Part shown: positions 1 to 8,988 of the stretch, in pieces | Layout of the letters: every line of letters starts with the position of its first letter | Position numbering within the stretch: the stretch's first letter is position 1 | Source: JBBSOW01 sp038259365 | GTDB taxonomy: Bacteria > Actinomycetota > Actinomycetes > Propionibacteriales > Propionibacteriaceae | Reading direction: 5' to 3' | Assembly: GCA_038259365.1 (NCBI GenBank) | Contig: JBBSOW010000076.1 | Coordinates: 1 to 14,480 of the forward strand | DNA: 14,480 nt | Made by a program: the position numbers and the translations under genes | The notes under the pieces: model-generated | The model's input: the letters and a program-made list of their open reading frames with translations, nothing else | Told to the model about the DNA's origin: nothing | Database searches by the model: none

Positions 1-257
1 CCGCACCGCCTTGATCGGCGCGCGTAGCGCTCCCCGCCGGGCCAGACCCGGCAGGAAAGGAAACCGCAGAGAGGCGACTTGCTGAAACCACGCTGTCTGT
101 CTTTGTCAGCGTCGGGCGATGTTCGGTCTCGAAGTGGCGCAGGCCGATAACCTGCCACCACAGAGGTCAACCCCAACAAGGTCAAACGTGAGTCGATCCA
201 CTACTCGGAAGCTGTTGGCGGGATTTCGGCTTCACCTGACGGCTAGATCTCACGAGG
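1..257. other. Left-edge region without a supported gene
   Basis: No convincing gene is visible. On the plus strand there is a 32-codon open stretch between a TAA at 148-150 and a TAG at 244-246. Its last residues (…VNPNKVKRESIHYSEAVGG…) look like ordinary protein sequence, so it could be the tail of a decayed gene, but it has no start codon context and matches no family I recognise. The minus-strand reading across the end of the neighbouring toxin gene is a shadow. No clear terminator hairpin follows the toxin stop. Confidence 0.4.
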
Positions 258-653
258 TCAGATGACAACAACCTGAATGAGGTCGTCAAGTCCAGCGAAG
301 TCCCCGCCGTTTCGGGTGTAGAGGTCGAGACTGTTGGCGTGGGCAGTCGCCGCGATGAGCAGGTCCGCAACACGACTCCGGGGTTTGCGGCCTTCGTTCG
401 CTACGGCGGCGATGACGAGGCCGTAGCTGCGCGCAGTCGCGCCATCAAAGGGCAGCGGCTCAAGTTTCGCCTCGACTTCCTGTAGGCGCGCCTGCCTCTT
501 GGCCCCCTCGGGCACGGTGGCAGCCAGGTGTGGACCGGCGGCCAACTCCGCTGCCGTGATCGCCGAAATCGCTAGCTGTTCGGGTAACGCATCGGCCACA
601 GCGGGGTCGTGCCAATCGATCACCACTGAGGTGTCCAACAACCCGGTAGACAC
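258..653 (-). CDS. vapC: PIN-domain toxin (VapC family ribonuclease)
   Basis: Toxin of a type II toxin-antitoxin pair, predicted to be a Mg2+-dependent RNase that cuts RNA when the antitoxin is lost. The 131-residue length is normal for VapC. PIN landmarks are visible: the first acidic residue in LLDTSVVID (Asp7), Glu36 in ITAAELAAG, Asp97 in RVADLLIAA and Asp118 in NGGDFAGL, which together would form the acidic metal site. The start is GTG at 653-651, one base after the TGA of the antitoxin gene, so the two are almost certainly cotranscribed and translationally coupled. The RNA target cannot be inferred. All four acidic positions are intact, so the toxin looks functional. Confidence 0.9.
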   Translation of the reverse strand: MSTGLLDTSVVIDWHDPAVADALPEQLAISAITAAELAAGPHLAATVPEGAKRQARLQEVEAKLEPLPFDGATARSYGLVIAAVANEGRKPRSRVADLLIAATAHANSLDLYTRNGGDFAGLDDLIQVVVI

Positions 654-654
654 G

Positions 655-897
655 TCACAGTCCCTGATCGACGGCGTGGTCCAGGTCCGTCCGGAACTGG
701 TGTCGATCGATGCGGGTACCGCTCGACGTCACCACATCCTCCCGGGAGATGAAGGTTCTGCGCCCGCCCTTGAGTGGACGCAGTTCGGCGACAGGTTCGC
801 CGTTGCGTGTCACGACGAAGGTTTCGCCAGCCGTCACGGCATCGATGACCTGGGCATTTCGGTTACGCAATTCTCGTTGGGCGATGGTTCGAGACAT
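655..897 (-). CDS. Phd/YefM-family antitoxin
   Basis: An 80-residue antitoxin partner of the adjacent PIN toxin. The N-terminus (MSRTIAQRELRN…, then VIDAVTAGETFVVTRNGEPVAEL) is the classic Phd/YefM fold: a short DNA-binding N-terminal domain with the conserved 'G..(F/Y).vT+nG.pvA.L' core at about residues 23-40. The remaining C-terminal part should be the segment that wraps the toxin. A start 10 codons further upstream is also in frame, but the ATG at 897-895 matches the family N-terminus and has a TACGCT box exactly 6 nt upstream, fitting a leaderless mRNA. Antitoxins of this family usually repress their own operon, and an inverted repeat lies directly upstream. Pairing of Phd-type antitoxins with PIN toxins is known in actinobacteria. 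Confidence 0.88.
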   Translation of the reverse strand: MSRTIAQRELRNRNAQVIDAVTAGETFVVTRNGEPVAELRPLKGGRRTFISREDVVTSSGTRIDRHQFRTDLDHAVDQGL

Positions 898-903
898 ACG
901 CCA

Positions 904-933
904 AGCGTAGCAAGTAGTGCTACACATTGCTAC
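904..933 (-). promoter_or_regulatory. Promoter -10 box and operator of the Phd/PIN operon
   Basis: On the plus strand GTAGCA (907-912) and TGCTAC (918-923) form a perfect inverted repeat with a 5-nt spacer, and a further TGCTAC lies at 928-933. The half-sites are 10-11 bp apart, one helical turn. Read on the minus strand, a TACGCT box (909-904) sits 6 nt before the antitoxin ATG and overlaps the first half-site, so an antitoxin bound here would block RNA polymerase. No good -35 hexamer was found at the right distance. The role as autoregulatory operator is inferred from family behaviour. Confidence 0.55.
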
Positions 934-1254
934 AGCTTGACTCGTCTCAAAGGTGGGGGAACGTCGACGCGTGCCTCACAACTATGTCCGCAACGCCGCG
1001 GGGGGTTCTCTGGCCGCCGGAGCGGATTGCGACTTGGCCGGTGTTGCTGGCGCTTGCCCGCTACTTGCTGACCAGGGCTCGCGAGAGACCAAGGCCGCGG
1101 CCTCCGGTCCACCGTGATCTCAGGCGGACGTACGCTCAGCTCGCGAACTGATCAGGCGGTCCTGGGCGCTCCCTCGCATCAACACCCCAAATTGTCGGGG
1201 TGGGTTATCCACCGTATTGGGGAGTAGATCAGGAGCGACCACCTCGGTTAACGG
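928..1254. other. Gene-poor stretch with one small hairpin
   Basis: About 330 bp without a supported gene. The open frames across it are short, lack ribosome binding sites and do not resemble any family. The only structure I can point to is CACCCC (1183-1188) and GGGGTG (1197-1202) with an 8-nt loop, which could terminate the minus-strand gene ending at 1255, although no U-run follows. CGGTTA occurs twice close together at about 1245-1257, next to the stop codon of that gene. Confidence 0.4.
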
Positions 1255-1839
1255 TTAGCTTGGGGGGTCGTCCCAGGTGCCGGTCTGTTGATAGCGCTCT
1301 AGAAGCTCTGGGTGGTATCGCAACGCCCGCACTTGAGCAGAGTGCAGCGGCGTCAACTTTCGCGTGGCCACCGGACCGGAGGCGTCCGCTTGACCTGCGT
1401 CGTCTGTTTGACCGGTGTCGTCTGCTTGACGAGTGTCGTCTGCTTGACCGGTGTCGTCTGCTTGACGATTGTCGTCCGTTTGACCGGTGTCGTCTGCTTG
1501 CCCGGTGTCGTCTGTTTCACCGGCATCGTCTGCTTGCCCGGTGTCGTCTGTTGGACCGGTGTCGTCCGCTTGACCGGTGTCGTCTGTTTCGTCGGAGGCG
1601 TCCGCCTGGGTGACCAGCCAACCCCGCAACGTGTCCGGGTCGATGCGGACGGCCATCTGATCGTCTTCGGTGCGCGCGATCGGGTCCGCGGACTCGAGCC
1701 GCGCGAGTAGTTCGCCCACCCGTGGGTCGGGATCTCCCTCGTACACGGGCTCTTCGTGCCAGCGAGGATCCAGCGTAAACAGCGCTTTCGTCCGGTCGAC
1801 AACGGTTCTCGCGCGTTGGCTAAAGGTATTTTCGCTCAT
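1255..1839 (-). CDS. Unknown acidic protein with hexapeptide tandem repeats
   Basis: A 194-residue protein of unknown function. Residues 1-79 look like a folded, mildly charged domain (TLDPRWHEEPVYEGDPDPRV, then LLARLESADPIARTEDD). Residues 86-157 are twelve tandem hexads of the form DDTGQ(A/T), with one more degenerate copy before them. The C-terminus (about 160-194, LTPLHSAQVRALRYHPELL…) again looks like ordinary protein. There is no signal peptide or membrane segment, so it is probably cytoplasmic, with an intrinsically disordered, strongly acidic linker. The repeat DNA is open in all frames, but only this frame continues into plausible sequence on both sides. The ATG has no Shine-Dalgarno; a TACCAT box lies exactly 6 nt upstream, fitting a leaderless transcript. 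Function cannot be assigned. Confidence 0.65.
   Translation of the reverse strand: MSENTFSQRARTVVDRTKALFTLDPRWHEEPVYEGDPDPRVGELLARLESADPIARTEDDQMAVRIDPDTLRGWLVTQADASDETDDTGQADDTGPTDDTGQADDAGETDDTGQADDTGQTDDNRQADDTGQADDTRQADDTGQTDDAGQADASGPVATRKLTPLHSAQVRALRYHPELLERYQQTGTWDDPPS
1369..1602 (-). repeat. 18-bp minisatellite, about 12-13 copies, in frame
   Basis: Direct tandem repeats with an 18-bp period; typical plus-strand units are TGCTTGACCGGTGTCGTC (1441-1458) and its near copy at 1459-1476. On the minus strand each unit encodes one DDTGQ(A/T) hexad. Twelve units fill 1369-1584, and a degenerate one extends to about 1602. Because the unit is a multiple of three and contains no stop, gain or loss of copies would alter protein length without breaking the frame. 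Units differ by scattered substitutions (N, R, E, P variants), so the array is not freshly amplified. Confidence 0.92.
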
Positions 1840-1845
1840 CTAGGG

Positions 1846-1851
1846 ATGGTA
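1846..1851 (-). promoter_or_regulatory. Putative -10 box (TACCAT) of the repeat-protein gene
   Basis: TACCAT on the minus strand ends 6 nt before the ATG at 1839, the geometry expected when transcription starts at the A of the start codon. No ribosome binding site lies between them. The -35 region is not recognisable, so the call rests on spacing and the TANNNT pattern. Confidence 0.4.
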
Positions 1852-2046
1852 ACGATTCCGCACCACCCGGTTACGGCCGGTCCTCCTCATCCACGCGGAT
1901 CAAACCCTCGTTGGCCGAGCTTGGGGTGGAAGTCACAAACGCGTATCGGTTGTCGGTGCCCGCTCAATCGTCAGCCAGGACGAGCGGTGCAGCGGATACC
2001 ATCTGGCTAACCAAACACGGCTTTGGGGAGTCGAACCGCGGCGCGC

Positions 2047-2092
2047 TTCCTCCCTGACGATCGGCGGCTAGGACCTAGCCGCCTAAGGAGGA
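2047..2092 (+). promoter_or_regulatory. Structured leader before the BMP lipoprotein gene
   Basis: Ten-base arms GGCGGCTAGG (2063-2072) and CCTAGCCGCC (2074-2083) are perfectly complementary around a single A. The Shine-Dalgarno AAGGAGG (2085-2091) begins 1 nt after the hairpin base. Upstream, TCCTCC (2048-2053) is the exact complement of GGAGGA (2087-2092), so the ribosome site could be sequestered with the hairpin enclosed between. As DNA, the same palindrome could be a repressor operator. The sequence does not say which role applies. It matches no known riboswitch class that I recognise. Confidence 0.55.
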
Positions 2093-2098
2093 TCACAC

Positions 2099-3208
2099 GT
2101 GAAGAAGCTCTTCATCGCTCCGGTCACTGCGATTGCGGTGGCCGCCCTCGCTCTCGGCGGATGCGCCAAGCCGCCGCCCGAGGGTGGCGAAGCGGCCCCC
2201 CAGGCCTCCGGGGGGGCGGCAGCGTCCTCGGACTACAAGGCCTGCATGGTGTCGGACTCTGGCGGCTTCGATGACAAGTCGTTCAACCAGACCTCCTACA
2301 AGGGCCTCACCGACGCCAAAGAGGAGCTGGGCATTCAGACCGGCCAGGTCGAGTCCTCCAGCGCTGCCGACTTCGCCAAGAACATCCAGTCCATGGTCGA
2401 CGCCAAGTGCAACAGCATCATCACGGTGGGCTTCTTGTTGGCCGACGCCACGGTGGCGGCCGCCAAGGCCAACCCGGATATCGATTTCGCCATCGTCGAC
2501 AGCACACCCGAGGGCTCCGCCACCATCAAGAACCTCAAGCCGCTGGTGTTCAACACCGCCCAGTCCAGCTTCTTGGCGGGCTACGCCGCCGCGGGTATGT
2601 CCTCCTCGGGCAAGGTCGGCACCTTCGGCGGGCTGAAGATCCCCACCGTCACCATCTTCATGGACGGGTTCGCCCAGGGCGTGGAGTACTACAACGAGCA
2701 GAAGAACAAGAAGATCGCCGTCCTTGGCTGGGACGTCAAGAAGCAAGACGGCCAGTTCGTGCCCGGCGACAGCCCGTTCGAGAACAAGTCCGGAGCCAAG
2801 GCCACCGCGCAGAACCTGGTCAGCCAGGGCGCCGACATCGTCTTCCCGGTTGCTGGGCCCGCCGGTGAGGGCGGTCTCCAGGTGGCGCAGGCCAGCGGCG
2901 GCAAGGTCAGCGCGATCTGGGTGGACACCGACGGCTGCGAATCGGCCGCCAACTATTGCTCCACGATCCTGACCTCGGTCGAGAAGGCGATGGACGTGGC
3001 GGTGACCGACGCCATCCGGGCCTCGCAGGAGGGCGGCTTCTCCAACAAGCCGTTCGTCGGCACCCTCGCCAACAACGGCACCAGGCTGGCCCCGTGGCAC
3101 GAGTTCGAGTCCAAGGTTCCCGACGAGCTGAAGGCGGAGCTGGACACCCTGAAGGGTGATATCACCTCGGGCAAGATCACCATCGAGTCCGAGGCCCAAC
3201 CCAAGTGA
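2099..3208 (+). CDS. BMP/PnrA-type nucleoside-binding lipoprotein
   Basis: Substrate-binding lipoprotein of an ABC importer, 369 residues. The signal peptide (MKKLFIAPVTAIAVAALALGGC) has a lipobox LGGC with Cys22 as the lipidated residue, so the mature protein is tethered to the outer face of the membrane. After a Gly/Ala/Pro-rich linker (about 23-45), the BmpA/Med (PF02608) signature follows at residues 48-66 (CMVSDSGGFDDKSFNQTSYKG); a second family motif, GADIVFPVAGPAGEGG, lies near 243-258, and IWVDTDG near 275. PnrA relatives bind purine nucleosides, and the downstream deaminases support a nucleoside substrate here. The start is GTG with a strong AAGGAGG 8 nt upstream; the next gene follows after a hairpin-containing 87-nt gap. 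It is probably the most highly expressed gene of the operon. Confidence 0.95.
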   Translation: MKKLFIAPVTAIAVAALALGGCAKPPPEGGEAAPQASGGAAASSDYKACMVSDSGGFDDKSFNQTSYKGLTDAKEELGIQTGQVESSSAADFAKNIQSMVDAKCNSIITVGFLLADATVAAAKANPDIDFAIVDSTPEGSATIKNLKPLVFNTAQSSFLAGYAAAGMSSSGKVGTFGGLKIPTVTIFMDGFAQGVEYYNEQKNKKIAVLGWDVKKQDGQFVPGDSPFENKSGAKATAQNLVSQGADIVFPVAGPAGEGGLQVAQASGGKVSAIWVDTDGCESAANYCSTILTSVEKAMDVAVTDAIRASQEGGFSNKPFVGTLANNGTRLAPWHEFESKVPDELKAELDTLKGDITSGKITIESEAQPK

Positions 3209-3225
3209 ACTAGGTAGCACCTATG

Positions 3226-3255
3226 GGAGGGGGATCGCTGCGGCGGTTCCCCTCC
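3226..3255 (+). terminator. Intra-operon hairpin between lipoprotein and ATPase genes
   Basis: GGAGGGGGA (3226-3234) pairs with TTCCCCTCC (3247-3255) as a 9-bp stem with one G-U pair; the 12-nt loop can form a further 3-bp helix. No U-run follows, so a full terminator is unlikely. Hairpins in this position in binding-protein operons often act as partial terminators or protect the 3' end of the upstream message, lowering ATPase and permease expression relative to the binding protein. That role is inferred here. Confidence 0.5.
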
Positions 3256-3295
3256 GCTTCGTGCTAGATCATCGGCGATGTTGAAAGGACGGCTC

Positions 3296-4896
3296 GTGGC
3301 CGAAGAACGCGCCTCGGAAAGCTCATCCTCGACGCCTCCGGGCTCGATGCTGCAACTGCGCGAGATCACCAAGACGTTCGGATCCCTGGTGGCGAACGAC
3401 GCGATCACGTTGAACATCGTCCCCGGCGAGATCCACTGCCTGCTGGGCGAGAACGGCGCCGGAAAGTCGACGCTGATGAACGTGCTGTACGGGCTCTATC
3501 AGCCCGACGGTGGGGAGATCGTCGTCGACGGGGCCGTACAGCGTTTCACCAACCCTCGCCAGGCCATCGATGCCGGGATCGGGATGGTGCACCAGCACTT
3601 CATGCTGGTCGATGTGTTCAGCGTCGCCGAAAACATCGTGCTAGGCCGTGAGCCCGGCGGGACCGGCGTGCTCGACATCCGCGCGGCCCGCAAGCGCGTC
3701 CGAGAGCTCTCCGAGCGCTACAACCTGGAGGTCGATCCGGACGCGTTGATCGAGGATCTACCGGTCGGGGTGCAGCAGCGGGTCGAGATCTTGAAGGCGC
3801 TGGCCTACGACGCGAAGTACCTCATCTTCGACGAGCCGACGGCGGTGTTGACCCCGCAGGAGACCGACGAGCTGATGGACGTCATGCGCTCGCTGCGCGA
3901 CGAGGGCCGCGCCATCGTGTTCATCACCCACAAGCTGCGTGAGGTGCGCGAGATTGCCGATCGGATCACCGTGATCCGCCGGGGCAAGGTCGTCGACGAG
4001 GCGGAGCCGGGAGCCAGCGAGACCGACCTCGCCGAGCTGATGGTGGGCCGCGCGGTCAGCCTGACCGTCGACAAGGACGAGCCCACTTTGGGCGAGGCCC
4101 GCCTGAGGGTGAGCGAGCTCAGCGTCACCAACGGCTCGGGCATGGTCGTGGTGGACGACGTCAGCTTCGAGGTTTACGGCGGGGAGATCTTCTGTGTCGC
4201 CGGCGTGCAGGGCAACGGTCAAAGCGAACTGGTGGAATCCCTGCTCGGGCTCATCACCCCGAGCAGCGGCTCGGTCAACCTCGACGGCCAGGACACCACC
4301 AGGCTGAAGCCGCGCCAGACCCTCGACGCGGGGATGGGGTTCATCCCCGAGGATCGCAAGCACGACGGCTTCGTGGGCAGCTTCAGCGTCGCGGAGAACC
4401 TCGTGCTGAACCACGTCGACAGCGCGCCGTACGCGACCGGCCCGCAACTGCACCTCAACAAGATCGCGGAGAACGCCACCAGCCTGGTGGAGGAGTTCGA
4501 CATCCGGACCCAATCGATCCAGAGCCCCGTGGGCGCGCTCTCGGGCGGAAACCAGCAGAAGGTCGTGCTGGCCCGCGAGTTGTCCAAGCCGCTGTCGCTG
4601 CTGATCGCCTCTCAACCCACCCGCGGGGTCGACGTGGGCGCCATCGAGTTTGTTCACAAGCGCATCGTCGCCGAGCGCGACAAGGGCACGGCCGTGGTCC
4701 TCGTCTCCACCGAACTCGACGAGGTAGCCGCCCTCGCGGACCGCGTCGCGGTGATGTACCGCGGGAAGATCGTCGGCATCGTCGGGCCGGACACCGAACG
4801 CGAGACCCTGGGCCTGATGATGGCCGGTGTCCCCTACGAGGAGGCGACCTCGGGAACGTCCCGGCCCAGGTCGACAGGCGAGAAGCAGGGGTCGCA

Positions 4897-4900
<4 letters not shown>
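3296..4900 (+). CDS. Nucleoside ABC transporter, double ATP-binding protein
   Basis: A 534-residue cytoplasmic ATPase with two fused ABC domains, as in RbsA/YufO-type proteins that power BMP-lipoprotein importers. Domain 1 has Walker A GENGAGKST (residues 51-59), a variant signature VGVQQRVEILKAL and Walker B YLIFDEPTA. Domain 2 has the degenerate Walker A GVQGNGQSE (from residue 303), a canonical LSGGNQQK signature (from 415) and LIASQPTRGVDVG in place of Walker B. This asymmetry is normal for the family and implies one catalytic and one mostly structural site. I chose GTG 3296 because AAAGGA (3284-3289) precedes it by 6 nt; an ATG at 3278 in the same frame lies upstream of that site and is less likely. 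The stop overlaps the start of permease 1 (GTGA). Confidence 0.95.
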
Positions 4901-6092
<1,192 letters not shown>

Positions 6093-6096
<4 letters not shown>

Positions 6097-7364
6097 GTGG
6101 CTCCAGGCCGAGCGTGGCGCGCGAGTCCGCCGAGCGGCGCACGCATCGGCTCTCGGTCGGCACCCTCATCATGGTGGTCGGGCTGTTGTTGCTCGGGCTC
6201 TTGACGATGACGAGGGGGAGCGCCAAATTCGCCCTCTCCAACGCCCTCGACGAGGTGCAGCTCCCGACGTTCAGCGTTCCCGGGGTCCCCGTCGTGCTGG
6301 TCTGCGGCCTGCTCTGTGTCGTGGCGGCGGTGGGCTTCCTATCCGGGCGGCTGGCGGGTCGCCTGCCCGCGCTGGCCGGGACGATCGCCGGCTCCGCCTT
6401 CGCCATCGGCTTCATCACCTGGGCGGCGTCGGGACGCGATCTGCCCTTCCCCGTCTCCAACCAACTGCAGGGCACGCTGACGCTGGCGACCCCGCTGATC
6501 CTGGGCGCGCTGTGCGGCGTGCTGTGCGAGCGGGCCGGGGTGGTGAACGTGTCCATCGAGGGTCAATTCCTCACCGCCGCCTTCACCTCGGCGGTGGTCG
6601 GCTCCATCACCGGCTCGATCGTGGCCGCCCTCATCGCCGCCGTCGTTGGCGGAGTGTTCATGGCCTCGCTGCTGGCGCTGTTCTCGATCAAGTACTGGGT
6701 GGATCAGGTCGTGCTCGGCGTGGTGTTGAACCTGTTCGCGGTGGGCCTGACGGGCTTCCTGTTCGACCAGCTTGTCCAGCCCGCGTCGAGCGAGTACAAC
6801 TCGGCCCCGCTGATGCAGTCCATCTCGGTTCCCGTCCTCTCCGACATTCCGTTCATCGGCTCCATCCTGTTCTCCCAAACGGTGTTGGCCTACCTGGCCA
6901 TCGGCTCGGTGGTGTTGGTGTACTTCTTGATCTTTCGCACCAAGTGGGGTCTTCGGGTCCGCGCGGTGGGCGAACACCCCGAGGCCGCCGACACCGTGGG
7001 CATCAACGTCCGTGCCGTGCGCTGGCAGGCGGTGTTGCTGGGGGGAGTGTTCTCCGGTCTCGGCGGGGCCTTCTTCTCGATCGGCTCCACCGGTGCGTTC
7101 GATAAGGAGATGACGGTCGGGAACGGCTTCATCGCCCTCGCGGCCCTGATCATGGGCCGTTGGCACCCGGTGTGGGCGACGGTCATGGCGCTGTTCTTCG
7201 GCTTCGTCACCCAGATGGCGCTGCAACTACAGACGCTGAGCACCCCGGTGCCAAGCCAGTTCCTGCTGCTGCTGCCCTACGTGGCCACCATCGTCGCGGT
7301 GGCCGGGCTGATCGGCAGGGTGCGGGCGCCGGCCGCCGACGGCGTGCCGTTCAAGAAGGCCTGA
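6093..7364 (+). CDS. Nucleoside ABC transporter permease 2
   Basis: The second BPD_transp_2 permease (YufQ/NupC-like), 423 residues. The start is set at GTG 6093, which overlaps the TGA of permease 1 (GTGA) and has AAGGGA (6079-6084) 8 nt upstream. The same frame stays open about 1 kb upstream, but that part translates to Arg/Gly-rich shadow sequence. Visible family motifs are CERAGVVNVSIEGQFLTAA (from about residue 143), YWVDQVVLGVVLNLFAVG, the coupling motif RAVGEHPEAADTVGINV and GLGGAFFSIG. The N-terminus is longer than in many homologues, with two extra hydrophobic segments (about residues 25-50 and 70-90). It should form the translocation pore with permease 1. Confidence 0.94.
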
Positions 7365-7366
7365 CG

Positions 7367-7813
7367 GTGAACGACGGCGCGCCAGCCGGGGCCGGCGACA
7401 TCGACTTCGACGACCTGCGTTCTCGGGCGACCGCGGTGTCGCGACACGCCTACGTGCCCTACTCCGAGTATCCGGTAGGGGCGGCCGCCCTAGTCGACGA
7501 CGGCCGGATCGTGGTCGGGTGCAACGTCGAGAACGCCGGCTACGGGGTCACGCTGTGCGCCGAGTGCGGGGTCGTCTCGGAGCTACACGCCGGCGGCGGC
7601 GGGCGGCTCGTGGCGTTCGCCTGCGTCGACGCCCGGGGCGAGACGCTCATGCCGTGCGGGCGGTGCCGCCAACTGTTGTGGGAGAACGGCGGTCCCGGGC
7701 TGCTGATCGACACCCCGTTGGGTATCAAGGCGATGACCGAGATCCTGCCGCAGGCCTTCGGCGCCGACGATCTAGCGAAGCTTCGCCGGGGCGCCGCCGG
7801 TGACAGGGCGTAG
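7367..7813 (+). CDS. cdd: Cytidine deaminase
   Basis: Zinc enzyme converting cytidine or deoxycytidine to uridine or deoxyuridine in pyrimidine salvage. At 148 residues it is slightly longer than the usual 125-135, the excess being N-terminal. CNVENAGYG (52-60) is the substrate loop; TLCAEC (62-67) gives zinc ligand Cys64 and catalytic Glu66; PCGRCRQ (96-102) gives Cys97 and Cys100. Three cysteine ligands mark the small homotetrameric class. The CAEC variant, where many species have CAER, is common in actinobacteria. The GTG start is 2 nt after the permease stop, with AGAAGG (7354-7359) at good spacing; the much longer frame upstream is spurious. As last gene of the transporter operon it would act on imported cytidine. 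Its 3' end overlaps ada on the other strand. Confidence 0.95.
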   Translation: MNDGAPAGAGDIDFDDLRSRATAVSRHAYVPYSEYPVGAAALVDDGRIVVGCNVENAGYGVTLCAECGVVSELHAGGGGRLVAFACVDARGETLMPCGRCRQLLWENGGPGLLIDTPLGIKAMTEILPQAFGADDLAKLRRGAAGDRA

Positions 7814-8902
7814 CACGTCAGAGGTGGCCTGGTCGTTCAGCTCGGCGAACCCGGGCTCGATCACCCCGTTGATCACCGCGACCCGCTCGTTATAGGGCAG
7901 GAACGCCGACTTCATCGCGTTGACGGTGAACCGGTGGAGATCCTCGAGCGTGTAACCGAACGCGTCGACGAGGCCCATCAGCTCGTCGGTCATCGTGGTG
8001 CCGCTCATCAGGCGGTTGTCGGTGTTGACCGTGACCCGGAACCCCAGCTCGGTCAGCGGCCTGATCGGGTGCTCCGCCAGCGAGGCGACCGCACCGGTCT
8101 GGACGTTGGAGGAAGGGCACAGCTCCAGCGGGATCCGCCTATCACGCACGTAGGCCGCGAGCCGGCCCAACTCGGCGGAGCCGTCCTCTGCCGTCGTGAT
8201 GTCGTCGATGATCCTGACCCCGTGCCCGATGCGGTCCGCCCCACAGAGCTGGATCGCCTCCCAGATCGACGGCAGCCCGAAGGCCTCCCCGGCGTGAATC
8301 GTGAAGTGCGCGTTCTGGCGCCGCAGGTATGCGAAGGCTTCGAGGTGGCGGGAGGGGGGAAATCCTTTCTCGGCGCCGGCGATGTCGACGCCGGCGACTC
8401 CGCGGTCGCGCCAGGCCACGGCCAGTTCGGCTGCCTCCATGGCGCCGTCCCGGTGCCGCATGGCGCTGACGAGTTGCCGGACGACGATGGCCCCGCCGGC
8501 GGCCTCGGTGGCCTGGTCGATCCCGCTCTGAACGGCGGCCACGACGTCGTCGAGGCTCAACCCGGCCAGCAGGTGCTGCTCGGGGGCGTAGCGGGTCTCG
8601 GCGTACACGACGCCGTCGGCCACCAGGTCCTCCACGCTCTCGCGGGCCACGCGGGCGATGCCGGCAGCCGTCTGCATCACCGCGACCGTGTGGTCGAACG
8701 TCTCCAGGTAGCGGACCAGCGATCCGCTGTCGGCGGACTCCGCGAACCAGCGCCCCAGCGAGTCCGCGTCGGAGGCGGGCAGCTCGTGGCCGCGCTCGGC
8801 TGCCAGCTCGATGATGGTTTGTGGCCGCAGCCCGCCGTCGAGGTGGTCGTGGAGCAGGACCTTGGGCGCTTGGCGCACCTGATCGCGAGTGGGAGGGGTC
8901 AT
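7772..8902 (-). CDS. add: Adenosine deaminase
   Basis: Hydrolyses adenosine or deoxyadenosine to inosine or deoxyinosine; 376 residues, a typical actinobacterial length. Metal and catalytic residues are all visible: HDH (His18, His20), HAGE (His203, Glu206), RIGHG (His227), CPSSN (263-266) and NTDN (Asp295). Many adenosine deaminases have NTDDP at the last site; Asn at the second position followed by RLMS is what I recall for actinobacterial members, so it is not taken as damage. The ATG lacks a strong Shine-Dalgarno. The gene converges on cdd and the two overlap by 42 bp (7772-7813), so simultaneous transcription would produce antisense 3' ends. Adenine deaminase or AMP deaminase are unlikely given motif order and length. 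Confidence 0.95.
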   Translation of the reverse strand: MTPPTRDQVRQAPKVLLHDHLDGGLRPQTIIELAAERGHELPASDADSLGRWFAESADSGSLVRYLETFDHTVAVMQTAAGIARVARESVEDLVADGVVYAETRYAPEQHLLAGLSLDDVVAAVQSGIDQATEAAGGAIVVRQLVSAMRHRDGAMEAAELAVAWRDRGVAGVDIAGAEKGFPPSRHLEAFAYLRRQNAHFTIHAGEAFGLPSIWEAIQLCGADRIGHGVRIIDDITTAEDGSAELGRLAAYVRDRRIPLELCPSSNVQTGAVASLAEHPIRPLTELGFRVTVNTDNRLMSGTTMTDELMGLVDAFGYTLEDLHRFTVNAMKSAFLPYNERVAVINGVIEPGFAELNDQATSDVLRPVTGGAPAKLR

Positions 8903-8988
8903 CGGAGAAGTCTTTCACCCCGCCTGGGCCGCCCGTGCTGGGTGCGGTCTGTGTTGGCGGGACAAGCCGTGTAGGGCACATCACAGGG

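Noticed and set aside
499..1071. 190-codon plus-strand frame opposite the first toxin-antitoxin pair
   Set aside because: Antisense to two well-supported genes, with no family resemblance and no ribosome site.
1369..1602. CRISPR array
   Set aside because: Units are directly adjacent 18-bp repeats without spacers and are coding; no cas genes are nearby.
1312..1710. Plus-strand frames through the minisatellite (CLTGVV and DRCRLL repeats)
   Set aside because: The 18-bp unit is open in all frames; these readings do not continue into plausible protein sequence and lack start signals.
2093..3220. 375-codon open frame antisense to the BMP lipoprotein gene
   Set aside because: Low-complexity Gly/Val/Leu/Arg sequence typical of the complement of a GC-rich gene; the plus-strand frame has a signal peptide, family motifs and a strong ribosome site.
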